Below, piece by piece: positions 44,354-52,248 of a stretch of 64,000 bases of DNA. The first letter of the stretch is position 1. Every line of letters begins with the position of its first letter. The notes below the pieces were generated by a model. The model saw only the letters and a program-made list of their open reading frames with translations, was not told where the DNA came from and made no database searches. The DNA is from a virus. The stretch spans positions 1 through 64,000 of the IMG/VR virus record IMGVR_UViG_3300021424_000026. One strand, given 5' to 3'. The translations under genes were made by a program, and so were the position numbers.

Positions 44354-45059
44354 CGAATACGGTCAGCTTATCTCCTGATGGGGTTGTTACAACACGTTGC
44401 ATATCAAGTCTTGGCTCGTTGTCCTCCAAGAATTTTCTTATGTGTTTTGAATCACCAATCAACATTTTACTTACAAATGTGGAGATTTGACCTCTGTCTC
44501 TCGATCCATCTAACTCAACAATTTGTCTTTCGAGTTTCCATGTAATTCTTGGAGCCGTCCTACCCTTAGGATATTGGTCAACCATTGTGGTAATCTCATT
44601 GAGTTGTCCAAGTGTGAGCGGTTTAATTTTAACAATACTACCTGAAACAGGGAGTTTTGTTTCGAATAGACCTTCCTCGTTCGGTTCAATACCCTTTTTG
44701 ATACTAAGTTCTGCAAGAGATAGTGTCGTCTCAAAAGTTTTATTTGTTTTCGGATCATTAACCGTCATTATAATCTCAGGACCAAATGAAGTGTTCCTCA
44801 AAAAAATGAGAATTGCTTCAATATCAGTTTCCATAAGATCTTCAGGTTTTATGTCATGTTCAAATAATTTAGCTCTTATAAGATCAAGAGTAAGATTGTT
44901 ACTCCCACCCATAATGATGTTCTCATCATTGGCTGTAAGATATCCAACTTTTACAGATGATTTTTTGTTCTTATAAAATACACCACCCGATGGTAGTGGA
45001 ACCACATCATGTGGAAAACTTAGGTTTTGTGTTGCGTATTGTAGTGTTTGGTTATCCAT
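44316..45059 (-). CDS. 26: Tail-assembly chaperone / gp26-like protein
   Basis: 247 residues. The opening FPHDVVPLPSGGVFYKNKKS, then VKVGYLTANDENIIM, is typical of T4 gp26-like proteins (LPSxGxxY... followed by an acidic segment). The end, VDFFRPFF, matches the FFRP-type end of the family. In T4-like phages this gene lies before the tape measure and is now thought to be a tail-assembly chaperone. Order here: tube gene, terminator, this gene, overlapping extension, tape measure. The frameshift site lies in the last few codons. A hairpin-T-run sits directly before its ATG, which may limit its expression. Confidence 0.75.
   Translation of the reverse strand: MDNQTLQYATQNLSFPHDVVPLPSGGVFYKNKKSSVKVGYLTANDENIIMGGSNNLTLDLIRAKLFEHDIKPEDLMETDIEAILIFLRNTSFGPEIIMTVNDPKTNKTFETTLSLAELSIKKGIEPNEEGLFETKLPVSGSIVKIKPLTLGQLNEITTMVDQYPKGRTAPRITWKLERQIVELDGSRDRGQISTFVSKMLIGDSKHIRKFLEDNEPRLDMQRVVTTPSGDKLTVFVGFGVDFFRPFF
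44330..44336 (-). promoter_or_regulatory. Putative +1 (or -2) frameshift site TTTTTTC
   Basis: On the minus strand the zero frame reads GAC TTT TTT CGT (V-D-F-F-R-P-F-F then TGA at 44316-44318). If tRNA-Phe slips from TTT to TTC, reading continues GTC CTT TCT TCT GAT in the chaperone extension frame. The product would be about 295 residues. GGAC and GTCC flank the run and could pair. No experimental evidence. Confidence 0.55.
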
Positions 45060-45060
45060 A

Positions 45061-45091
45061 AAAAAAACCGTGGAGTTTTGTCTCCACGGTT
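45061..45091 (-). terminator. Intrinsic terminator between tail tube and chaperone
   Basis: 10 bp stem (aaccgtggag / ctccacggtt), 6 nt loop, followed on the minus strand by a T-run that reaches the ATG at 45059. It would end the tail-tube transcript and reduce chaperone expression, which matches the usual need for much more tube than chaperone. Confidence 0.85.
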
Positions 45092-45123
45092 AAATATAAA
45101 CTGACTTTACTTTTTTTAAAGAA

Positions 45124-45612
45124 TTAATATACAAGAACACATCTGTCCATTCTCAAGGTTGTAGTTATGTTTGCCAACGCATCTTGGCTATAATTTAGTG
45201 CGTTGAAGTTAACATCTGTCAAGAACGTACCATAGAGTATCCATTTCTCAACCACTACTCCTGTTGGATCCAACATTTCAAGGTCAATGTCTTTTTTGTA
45301 ACCCGCGGCGTAACCCATACGACCTGTAACAGATTCTGCGTGTAAACGAACCCACTCCATAAGAGCTTGTGCTGCAGATGGTCCAATAGGATCTCGGAAT
45401 GTTACATTGATTGGTTGCCAGTTGAATCTACCAGCAACATATGTTGATGTATTTAAAAATTGAATCTCTGTAGAAGCAATTGAAATGTGAGGTCTTGCAG
45501 CAGATTCTACAAACCACTCATTTATACCTAATGTCGAAGGAAATCTCAGAATAAATCGATTCTGACGTTTCGGTTCGTAAGGTATCGGCATTTTCATTAG
45601 TAAATCAGCCAT
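45124..45612 (-). CDS. 19: Tail tube protein, gp19-like
   Basis: 162 residues, the same size as T4 gp19. Contains the family pattern KRQNRFILRFPSTLGINEWF, then ARPHISIASTEIQFLN, then FNWQPINVTFRDPIG and a C-terminal YGTFLTDVNFNALNYS. Hexameric rings of this protein form the inner tube. It lies between a HAD-like gene and the chaperone pair, with a terminator directly after it, suggesting high, separate expression. A TATTTATA box lies upstream. Confidence 0.9.
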   Translation of the reverse strand: MADLLMKMPIPYEPKRQNRFILRFPSTLGINEWFVESAARPHISIASTEIQFLNTSTYVAGRFNWQPINVTFRDPIGPSAAQALMEWVRLHAESVTGRMGYAAGYKKDIDLEMLDPTGVVVEKWILYGTFLTDVNFNALNYSQDALANITTTLRMDRCVLVY

Positions 45613-45644
45613 AATATATTAATTTTTGTTTTTGTCTTTATAAG

Positions 45645-45652
45645 TATAAATA
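45645..45652 (-). promoter_or_regulatory. 19: TATTTATA box before the tail-tube gene
   Basis: TATTTATA (in ATATATTTATAC) in sense orientation, 32 nt before the ATG at 45612, in the 91 nt gap after the HAD-like gene. This leader is longer than at most sites. Confidence 0.5.
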
Positions 45653-45703
45653 TATCCCTAAAAATTTTTTTCTATTTACTTAATCCTCAAAAAAAAATAT
45701 TCA

Positions 45704-46558
45704 TTATTCCATCTTAGATTTTTTTCCAGTTCCAGTGTAATAAGTTTTAACAACATTATCTGAATCTTTTTCAAACCTTTTTCTCATAACTTCCACATTT
45801 TTTAAGTCGTCATCAGAAAATCCAATAGTAGGTGTGAATTTATTAGCAATATCTTTTTTAAGAAATGCTCTCTTGTTTAATAAAGCAGCCATGGCTTTGA
45901 TGTAATTTACAAACCCTTCCATTGCTTCCACTTTTGCCTTTTCGGGGTTTTTTGCAGAATCCTCATTACCAAATGAGACTGGATGATATTTGTTTAACTC
46001 CAAATAGGTTTTTATTAATTCATCATCCGTCATTTCTCCTTCACCCACAAAAGAACGGTATTTTCTCAGATTCTTAAGTAGTTCCTTTTTACTGATACCG
46101 TTGAAATCATTGATGATATAATTGTATACTCCTTGTTTTATAGTGTTTGGGTTGTGACCTCTTGCTGTGATAATAGAAAAAATTGATCCATTATTGATTG
46201 CCTCTTTGAAGTCGTCAAATGCTGGACCTACTTTAGCTTTCATTGCGTCGATAAGGAATTGTTTGTCTCCACTTGTTCTGAAATTTCTGAAAGGGTTTTC
46301 AGCAAGTCCCACAATAATATCACCTTTGTAATCTAAATTTTTTTTTCCTATCCTATCTCTATACTCAGCAAAATCAGCTGTTGACATACCCACCTCATCT
46401 CCATCTTTTGTTTTCAGGATAATTTCTGTTGGCATGTGAACTATGTTATCGTCCCAATCAAAAGCATAATATTTCATATCGGGACTTCCCTTTTCTGTAA
46501 AACCTTCCCTAAATTCATTTTTCATCTTGGCTAAAAGGGGGGACATTGATCCCCCCAT
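45704..46558 (-). CDS. HAD-like hydrolase between sheath and tube genes
   Basis: 284 residues from the first ATG. Motif I is FDWDDN (D34-x-D36), motif II is SIITARGH (near 130), and a motif-IV-like GFSDDDLKNVE lies near 245. These mark the HAD phosphatase superfamily, although the substrate is unknown. The first ATG lies inside a G6/C6 hairpin that may be the sheath-gene terminator; internal starts at residue 12 (MKNEF) or 28 (MKYYAFDW) would still keep motif I. It sits between two highly expressed tail genes, which is unusual for a metabolic enzyme. Confidence 0.7.
   Translation of the reverse strand: MGGSMSPLLAKMKNEFREGFTEKGSPDMKYYAFDWDDNIVHMPTEIILKTKDGDEVGMSTADFAEYRDRIGKKNLDYKGDIIVGLAENPFRNFRTSGDKQFLIDAMKAKVGPAFDDFKEAINNGSIFSIITARGHNPNTIKQGVYNYIINDFNGISKKELLKNLRKYRSFVGEGEMTDDELIKTYLELNKYHPVSFGNEDSAKNPEKAKVEAMEGFVNYIKAMAALLNKRAFLKKDIANKFTPTIGFSDDDLKNVEVMRKRFEKDSDNVVKTYYTGTGKKSKME
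46533..46556 (-). terminator. G6/C6 hairpin after the sheath gene
   Basis: On the minus strand GGGGGGA and TCCCCCC pair with a 6 nt loop, followed by TTTT. It starts 11 nt after the sheath stop and covers the first codons of the HAD-like ORF. Very GC-rich for this genome. Confidence 0.7.
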
Positions 46559-46567
46559 TATATTTTA

Positions 46568-49500
46568 TTAGATATTTTCGAATGTAGCACCTGCCGGTGT
46601 AATCAAAAACTCAATATCAATAAATTCAAGAGCTTTAGTTGGTTTGAGAAAAATCTTACCCGATAATGTATTTCTATCAAGATCCTCAGGTGAAGAAGAA
46701 ACGGTCACACGGAAGTCGTACACACCTCTGTCTCTTCTGATTGAGTCCATAATAGGGTTAACACTATCCAAGAATTGTTGTCTTACAATTTCATCGTTTT
46801 GCTCGAACAACAATCTAACTGCTACAGCGGAAATCAACTTACGAGCTTGTAGTAACAGTCTTCTAACGTTCAATCTGTCAAGAGCAGAGTCAGCAATTTG
46901 AAGTGTTTTGTTACCAAAAATTACAGTACCTACATCTGAAAAAGTCGCGATTGGGTTAATTCTTCCTTGATAAAGAGTGTCTCTATCCTCTTGAGTTAAC
47001 TTGATCCGAGCCTTAATTGAATTTACCAAACCTCTTGTGTAACCCGCAGATGCGTACCAAGGGAAAGCAATGTTGTCAGTCAAAGCTAAGTTTCTACAAA
47101 CCTCACCCGTTGCAGGGATGTAAAGTTGTGTGTTATTTACTGTGTCTCTTGTTAAGATCCAAGGATAGTAGGTAGCAGTGTAATTAGAATCTATACCTGT
47201 TTCTTCCAAATTGTTAACCGCCTCAGTTGGGTAAATTAAACCAATGTTATCGTATGTTGTTGGAAGGAACATATCGTAGTCAGGAGTAGTACAGATATAG
47301 ATAGAATCTGCTCTGTCGTCCTCAACCATGTCTACAGCATATTCAACTAGACCGCTGTTATTCACATAATCGATACCTGGAGAAACAAAAACATTAATGT
47401 TTGTAGCCTCAGGATTAGCAAAAGTCGCAATACCAAGTTGGTAAGCGTAGAAATCACTGTTTCCCCAATTTGATACCAAGTCACCATAAGCATAGTCTCT
47501 GAAAGCACCCCAACCAGTAGCTGTAGGATATCTTGAGGTTGGACAAGCACCTTTGAGGTAACCTGAAGCACCTAAGATATATTCATCTGTATTGGTTCTT
47601 GATTCTCTGTAGATATCCCATCCATCAAATCCACCAGCAAAACATATTGTGAATTTTCTAGCAAAGATTCTATAGTAAGGGTTTGTAGGAGAGGTAGGTT
47701 CAGAGTTGAAACTTGCAACACCAACTTCGAAAGCTGATTGACCACTTGTCATAAACGTATTTGCAATTTCCACAACAGTTGCGCCTGAGTCCATGTGGAA
47801 ACCTTTTGTTCTATAATTGAAAGGTGTCTCAACATTTGTATCACAATGATCAGAAATATTTTGATACCCTTTAAACTGTAAAAGCGATTCATCAATACCT
47901 AATGTATTTGAGAAACCTAAAAATGTTCTTCTAACATTATCACCCGAACTTGTAACAACATTTGAACCACCATTTGTCGTACCAAAAGGAGGATTGTAAA
48001 TTACTTGACCAGGGAAATAGTAAGCTGTTTTATAAATCGGTATAGGTGATTGATTATTTCCTGAATAATCTCTCATATTATATCCTTCGAATCCACAAGG
48101 AAGTGCATCAATAGGATATTCTTCTGAGAGCTCAACCATAATGTATGCCGAATTCAAAGGATACTCACCATCAGACGATCCAATCTTTTTAGCAACAAAT
48201 GAGTTAGATGCTGGATCCATAGTACAGTTCGTGAATTTTTCAAGAACCACAGGATTAGCATCAGTATCGAAGAAAGATCTAACCACGATATCAAATGTCG
48301 AGTTGTTGAACGACATGTTCATGATAGAAATTTTTACCTGTGTATTTGCTGCGTCTCCGTCAGAAATAGAAACAAACTTGAATAGATTGTAAACTTTATT
48401 ACCTCTAAGTTCCGAAACCACATACGGTGTTGTTGGACTTTGATATTCAAATAAGTTATTTGCGATTGAAGAAATATTTCCACCTCGTGCTTCAGGAAGT
48501 GATACGAAGTCTGGAACAATACCACGGATATAACCGTTATTGTATGACCAGTTCAACATTGTTTGATATATCTCCTCAACAAAGACGGGGATATCCAACC
48601 TCGACTTAGAAAAGTTAGAAACACTTAATACTTTGGTTATGTATTCGGAATCGGAAGATTGGAATGATGTTTCGATTGAGAAAACATCACCTTCATATGT
48701 CTCACCTGTTATCGCGAATGTTGCATACGGGTTTGAAGTTAGACCTGAGTATGACCCAGAGGTGTCCAAACCAAGATCTGTTGAGCCTGTTACTTGATAT
48801 CTCGGGCCTGCTGTGGTCGCGTTATAAAGAGATATACCTCTTGACCTCAAAGTAGCGACAACTAAGTTGTCGTACTCAGAGAAAGACGTACCTGAATAGG
48901 TATAAATAGTTCCACTCATAGCACCTGAAAAAATTTCATATGTTGCTGAAGTTCCACCAGTTACTTTTGAACAGTAGGTTAAGAATGAATACCCTGTGTA
49001 ACTATTTGTTGTAAGATCTGGTTTGTCAAATGTTGCATAATACCACTCATCATTTGTCTCTGCTGAGTATACTATGGTTGAATTATCCACATCACTACAA
49101 TCAAACACGTTTTCTACAGTGTATGAAGATGGATCAAAATCAGATGTATCAATAGCCCCGTACACATACAAACTATCTCCTGAAGTAGCACCCGAGGCAT
49201 TAGCAATACCCATAATTTGAGATTCAATATCCTCTCTCAAAGAAGAGACAGAACCGTCGTTCTGAGTGTAAGGTATATCAAGAGTATCGAAGATAATGTC
49301 TGGTACTGTTGACCCTGTCGGCGATGTAGACGCGAGCTGAGTTATTGTAATTGTTCCACCACTGTTACCTGAGAAGGTGAAAGCGAAGTCAACAGGAGAT
49401 CCCGAAGTTCCAATTGTTGATTGATCGACATTAGCTATTGTTGTGAAAGACCAAGAGGGTCCCGCATCATATCCTGATAGACCAAGAACTCTTGTCACGA

Positions 49501-49774
49501 ACAATTGGTTCGATTGTTGAAGATACGACTTAGCGATGTAAGCCGCTTCATATTTAGGTATTTGAGTGTTAACAAATTTCTCGGGGGACGTTGGACCAAA
49601 AAGAGCTTGGAACTGATCGAAACTTGTTATAAAAATTGGTTCGAAGGCTGGACCAGTCAAGGTTTCACCAACGATACCTAAAGTGGTTACTCCCACACTC
49701 TGAGATATGAATGATAAATCAGTCTCTCTGGTGTAAACACCAGGTGATACGAATACTTTTTGTGCTGTTGCCAT
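46568..49774 (-). CDS. 18: Tail sheath protein, gp18-like
   Basis: 1068 residues, well above T4 gp18 (about 660). The N-terminus MATAQKVFVSPGVYTRETDL, then ITSFDQFQALFGP, is characteristic of sheath proteins (SPGVY). The C-terminal core LVNSIKARIKLTQEDRDTLY, then NPIATFSDVGTVIFGNKTLQ and LNVRRLLLQARKLIS, is the conserved sheath domain. A large inserted middle region (~100-800) carries beta-rich sequence, probably forming surface-exposed domains. It contracts to drive the tube. A TATTTATG box precedes it and a hairpin follows. Confidence 0.88.
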   Translation of the reverse strand: MATAQKVFVSPGVYTRETDLSFISQSVGVTTLGIVGETLTGPAFEPIFITSFDQFQALFGPTSPEKFVNTQIPKYEAAYIAKSYLQQSNQLFVTRVLGLSGYDAGPSWSFTTIANVDQSTIGTSGSPVDFAFTFSGNSGGTITITQLASTSPTGSTVPDIIFDTLDIPYTQNDGSVSSLREDIESQIMGIANASGATSGDSLYVYGAIDTSDFDPSSYTVENVFDCSDVDNSTIVYSAETNDEWYYATFDKPDLTTNSYTGYSFLTYCSKVTGGTSATYEIFSGAMSGTIYTYSGTSFSEYDNLVVATLRSRGISLYNATTAGPRYQVTGSTDLGLDTSGSYSGLTSNPYATFAITGETYEGDVFSIETSFQSSDSEYITKVLSVSNFSKSRLDIPVFVEEIYQTMLNWSYNNGYIRGIVPDFVSLPEARGGNISSIANNLFEYQSPTTPYVVSELRGNKVYNLFKFVSISDGDAANTQVKISIMNMSFNNSTFDIVVRSFFDTDANPVVLEKFTNCTMDPASNSFVAKKIGSSDGEYPLNSAYIMVELSEEYPIDALPCGFEGYNMRDYSGNNQSPIPIYKTAYYFPGQVIYNPPFGTTNGGSNVVTSSGDNVRRTFLGFSNTLGIDESLLQFKGYQNISDHCDTNVETPFNYRTKGFHMDSGATVVEIANTFMTSGQSAFEVGVASFNSEPTSPTNPYYRIFARKFTICFAGGFDGWDIYRESRTNTDEYILGASGYLKGACPTSRYPTATGWGAFRDYAYGDLVSNWGNSDFYAYQLGIATFANPEATNINVFVSPGIDYVNNSGLVEYAVDMVEDDRADSIYICTTPDYDMFLPTTYDNIGLIYPTEAVNNLEETGIDSNYTATYYPWILTRDTVNNTQLYIPATGEVCRNLALTDNIAFPWYASAGYTRGLVNSIKARIKLTQEDRDTLYQGRINPIATFSDVGTVIFGNKTLQIADSALDRLNVRRLLLQARKLISAVAVRLLFEQNDEIVRQQFLDSVNPIMDSIRRDRGVYDFRVTVSSSPEDLDRNTLSGKIFLKPTKALEFIDIEFLITPAGATFENI

Positions 49775-49806
49775 TATTAAAAGGTTCTAGTTGAATTTAT
49801 TTTATT

Positions 49807-49814
49807 CATAAATA
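49807..49814 (-). promoter_or_regulatory. 18: TATTTATG box before the sheath gene
   Basis: TATTTATG in sense orientation, 32 nt before the ATG at 49774, in the 118 nt gap between divergent genes. Confidence 0.5.
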
Positions 49815-49892
49815 TTAAATTAAAGACAAAAATCTTTGTTCCTGAATATGTATTTGTAAATCAGGATATTTAATTCTGCCTTTTTTCTGCCT

Positions 49893-50066
49893 ATGAAAAC
49901 ACCCCCTAAATCGAACAAAGAGATAAAGAATATAAAAATCTCAATAGAGTCTCACGAAAGATTGAGAAGATACTGTGATAAGAGGGGTTTGAAAATTTAC
50001 AAATTCTTGGAAAACCTCATAATGGAGAGATGCAAAGAAAAGACTGACCTTTACGGCGAGGATTAG
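49893..50066 (+). CDS. Ribbon-helix-helix DNA-binding protein (57 aa)
   Basis: 57 residues from ATG 49893 to TAG 50066. IKNIKISIESHERLRRYCDK, then RGLKIYKFLENLIMERC, fits a ribbon-helix-helix domain: a short beta-strand with alternating residues, then two helices. Such proteins are often phage or plasmid transcription regulators. It is the only plus-strand gene in this region and its stop overlaps that of the convergent gene by a few bases. The 118 nt upstream shows only weak promoter-like strings (TTTG-N20-TGCCTTTT). Confidence 0.65.
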   Translation: MKTPPKSNKEIKNIKISIESHERLRRYCDKRGLKIYKFLENLIMERCKEKTDLYGED

Positions 50067-51103
50067 AGTAGTTTAGCAATATACTCCAAAGATGACACTG
50101 CAGATGCGTCCTCAGGTATTATCTCGAATCTTACCGTATCTCCTGATGTGATTTGAATTGTGGAAACATCTTGACCATAATAATAGTCATTCAGGTAGAC
50201 ATCCCAAGTTTCAAGGTTTATTTTACTATTAAAATTTAGATTCGCAGTGTATTTGAAATTCTCAGTATATCCTGTTTCACCGACACTAAAATTAAAAGTC
50301 AGAGGAAATTCTGTTGCGTTCTCTGGATATATCTTTTTTGGCTTTCTTCTTTTGAAATTACTTGTTTCTATAAGTTGGACCGTTCTTGAAATTGCTGGTT
50401 TTACCTGAAATTCTTCCTCATCTATTAAGAATCCCATCATTAAAAAATCATAATTTTGAATATAATATTTTCTCTTGTCTAATTCTAAGACAGACTCATT
50501 AGAAACGTTCTGTAATATGATTGGAACAAAATGTCCTTTTACAAAAGTATAAGCCTGACGAGAAGCAAACTTCTGCATTACAATCTTATTTAGTTGGTTC
50601 AACTCACGCATCCTATTACACATAAACTTTAGACTATAAATTATATCAACTGGCACTGGTTGAGGTATAGTGTATATGTCAATTCCTTTCCTTTGACCGT
50701 CCCACGTTGGGACTGTTGCAAAATAATACTGTCTTCTGTTCGGTATATTGTAAATAAGTGATGGATTTGATCCGTATTTGACATCTGGATTTCTAACAAC
50801 AGTCATGAAAGGAACCTTGACGTTTTTATCTAAATCACTAAAGTTCCAAGTCTCAGTAAACTGTGACCAATTCTGAGTTGTAATTATAATATCAACAACT
50901 GGCACCACCTTTCCTGATGTTACAGTCTCAAGATCTTTCTTCACAAAATCTAACATACCTCTATCCAAATCAGCGTGTAAAACAGACTTGGGTAAAAAAG
51001 TACCATCTCTTGTAATGTAATCCAAAAGCTGTTCCCTACGAGCTAAAAGCTCTTTCTGAGGTACTAAATCAATTTTCTTTTTTACTTGTTTGGGAAACGG
51101 CAT
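50063..51103 (-). CDS. Neck/tail-completion-region protein, unknown family
   Basis: 346 residues (MPFPKQVKKKIDLVPQKELL). Contains TIPQPVPVDIIYSLKFMCNR, then FASRQAYTFVKGHFVPI and KRKYYIQNYDFLMMGFLIDE. This looks like a virion connector or tail-terminator-type protein by composition and place next to neck genes, but no certain match to gp3, gp14 or gp15 is visible. Stop and start are contiguous with the 140-residue gene. Confidence 0.5.
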   Translation of the reverse strand: MPFPKQVKKKIDLVPQKELLARREQLLDYITRDGTFLPKSVLHADLDRGMLDFVKKDLETVTSGKVVPVVDIIITTQNWSQFTETWNFSDLDKNVKVPFMTVVRNPDVKYGSNPSLIYNIPNRRQYYFATVPTWDGQRKGIDIYTIPQPVPVDIIYSLKFMCNRMRELNQLNKIVMQKFASRQAYTFVKGHFVPIILQNVSNESVLELDKRKYYIQNYDFLMMGFLIDEEEFQVKPAISRTVQLIETSNFKRRKPKKIYPENATEFPLTFNFSVGETGYTENFKYTANLNFNSKINLETWDVYLNDYYYGQDVSTIQITSGDTVRFEIIPEDASAVSSLEYIAKLL

Positions 51104-51526
51104 TTATGGTTCTATTAAATGGATTTTATTTTTAGCGTTAATCAAAGCAACTTCTGATGCGTGATATATTGGCTCTTGTGTAGATTTGATTACAAAAGAA
51201 TCATTAATGTATGGGTCATATGAAATAATTTCCGATTGGTCCATGTTTGGAATATTTTCACAATTTTGCACACAATAATCCTCGATTGTCCCAATCACAA
51301 ATGCATGAACGTTTTTTGATTTATCTTTTCTTACTCTCTCCCTACCACCTTTTCTCACACGAAACTCAACGTCATACAAATAAACGTAATCGGCGTGTAA
51401 GACAACAATACCATTTTTTTGAACCGAGAACGTATGTTTGTGTAAATTATAGTAAACCATAACTTTTTGACCAAGTATGTTGTCACGGAGCAAAGACTCT
51501 TGTGATTCTGAAATTAAATAAATCAT
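51104..51526 (-). CDS. Unknown protein of the neck region
   Basis: 140 residues (MIYLISESQESLLRDNILGQ). Basic, with ADYVYLYDVEFRVRKGGRER in the middle and several acidic stretches. No motif recognised. Overlaps the upstream gene's stop by 4 bp. Probably part of the head-tail connector operon from context only. Confidence 0.5.
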   Translation of the reverse strand: MIYLISESQESLLRDNILGQKVMVYYNLHKHTFSVQKNGIVVLHADYVYLYDVEFRVRKGGRERVRKDKSKNVHAFVIGTIEDYCVQNCENIPNMDQSEIISYDPYINDSFVIKSTQEPIYHASEVALINAKNKIHLIEP

Positions 51527-52035
51527 AAACCTCTGAACTCGTTATCGTTTACATAAGTGGCAACTATTGTTCTGTAGAACGGCTTGTAACCACCATAAGT
51601 GTGTTTATTGTCTGAGTTAACCCTTCCATCATCAACAACACTATAATATCTGACTCTATTTTCAGTCTCATAATATCCTATGTAGTCTCCAAAATCTATA
51701 GAGATCTCTAAATCGTCCAAGGTCTTTTGATAAACTGAAATCTGAATATTTCCCGGTTCAGATTGCGTAATTCTTGACCCACCCAGCATCGTGTTTGTTG
51801 GTATAAGAACCTTAACATATCCCTTAAACTCAACGGGAGGTAAGAATTGAATACCGTCTTGTAGAGCTTCTCCGTATACGTCATCTGTCTTTGTCTTTTT
51901 CTTATCAACCTTGTATAACACCAAAGTAAAATTCATGTCACCTTCCAACCACTCTTCACCCATACCGATATCAAGTGCGTAGTCTTCTCCACCAAAGAAC
52001 TTACCTAACCTTGTAATTGGGACCTGTCTTTCCAT
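51523..52035 (-). CDS. Neck protein, possibly gp14-like
   Basis: 170 residues using the ATG at 52035 (MERQVPITRLGKFFGGEDYA). The upstream in-frame ATG at 52050 is unlikely because the promoter-like TATTTATC lies between them. VYGEALQDGIQFLPPVEFKG, then DFGDYIGYYETENRVRYYSV, loosely resembles T4-like gp14 neck proteins. The head-tail connector context fits, as the gp13-like gene is nearby on the other strand, but similarity is weak. Confidence 0.5.
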   Translation of the reverse strand: MERQVPITRLGKFFGGEDYALDIGMGEEWLEGDMNFTLVLYKVDKKKTKTDDVYGEALQDGIQFLPPVEFKGYVKVLIPTNTMLGGSRITQSEPGNIQISVYQKTLDDLEISIDFGDYIGYYETENRVRYYSVVDDGRVNSDNKHTYGGYKPFYRTIVATYVNDNEFRGL

Positions 52036-52036
52036 T

Positions 52037-52068
52037 GTTGATAAATACATCGGAAAGAATTATATTTG
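52037..52068 (+). promoter_or_regulatory. Host-type promoter for the plus-strand helicase island
   Basis: GTTG (52037-52040), then 20 nt, then TATATTTG (52061-52068), which matches the Bacteroidota TAnnTTTG box exactly; the -33 element has one mismatch to TTTG. It lies 14 nt before the ATG of the SET-like gene. Confidence 0.5.
52040..52047 (-). promoter_or_regulatory. TATTTATC box deciding the start of the neck gene
   Basis: TATTTATC in sense orientation, 4 nt before the ATG at 52035. If this is a promoter the upstream ATG at 52050 cannot be used. Confidence 0.5.
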
Positions 52069-52082
52069 TTTTCAAAAATGAT

Positions 52083-52223
52083 ATGAAAATAAACCCACCA
52101 ACCAAAATATACTTGAATAATAGTCCAATACATGGTTTAGGTGTGATTGCCTCAGATAGTATAAAGATGTCGGGTGTGATAGAAATATGTCCTATAGTTG
52201 AGATGAATTTTATTGGGGCATGA
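52083..52223 (+). CDS. Truncated SET-domain protein (46 aa)
   Basis: 46 residues. The phrase KIYLNNSPIHGLGVIASDSI, then KMSGVIEICPIVE, is the characteristic start of small SET-domain proteins (SPIHGxGVxAxxxIxxGxxIExCP). The stop TGA at 52221 follows shortly, so the catalytic part (with the RFxNHxCxPN region) is absent. It is either a remnant or a stand-alone short protein. It lies 25 bp before the SNF2 helicase gene, probably in one transcript. Confidence 0.6.
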   Translation: MKINPPTKIYLNNSPIHGLGVIASDSIKMSGVIEICPIVEMNFIGA

Positions 52224-52248
52224 TTAAAAAAAATAAGGTAGAGAACAA

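Noticed and set aside
52036-52050. Upstream ATG at 52050 for the neck gene
   Set aside because: The TATTTATC box lies between it and the next ATG, so the later ATG is preferred.
52017-52223. Longer plus-strand start for the SET-like ORF at 52017
   Set aside because: It would run through the TATATTTG promoter box and overlap the divergent neck gene; ATG 52083 starts the recognisable SET segment.
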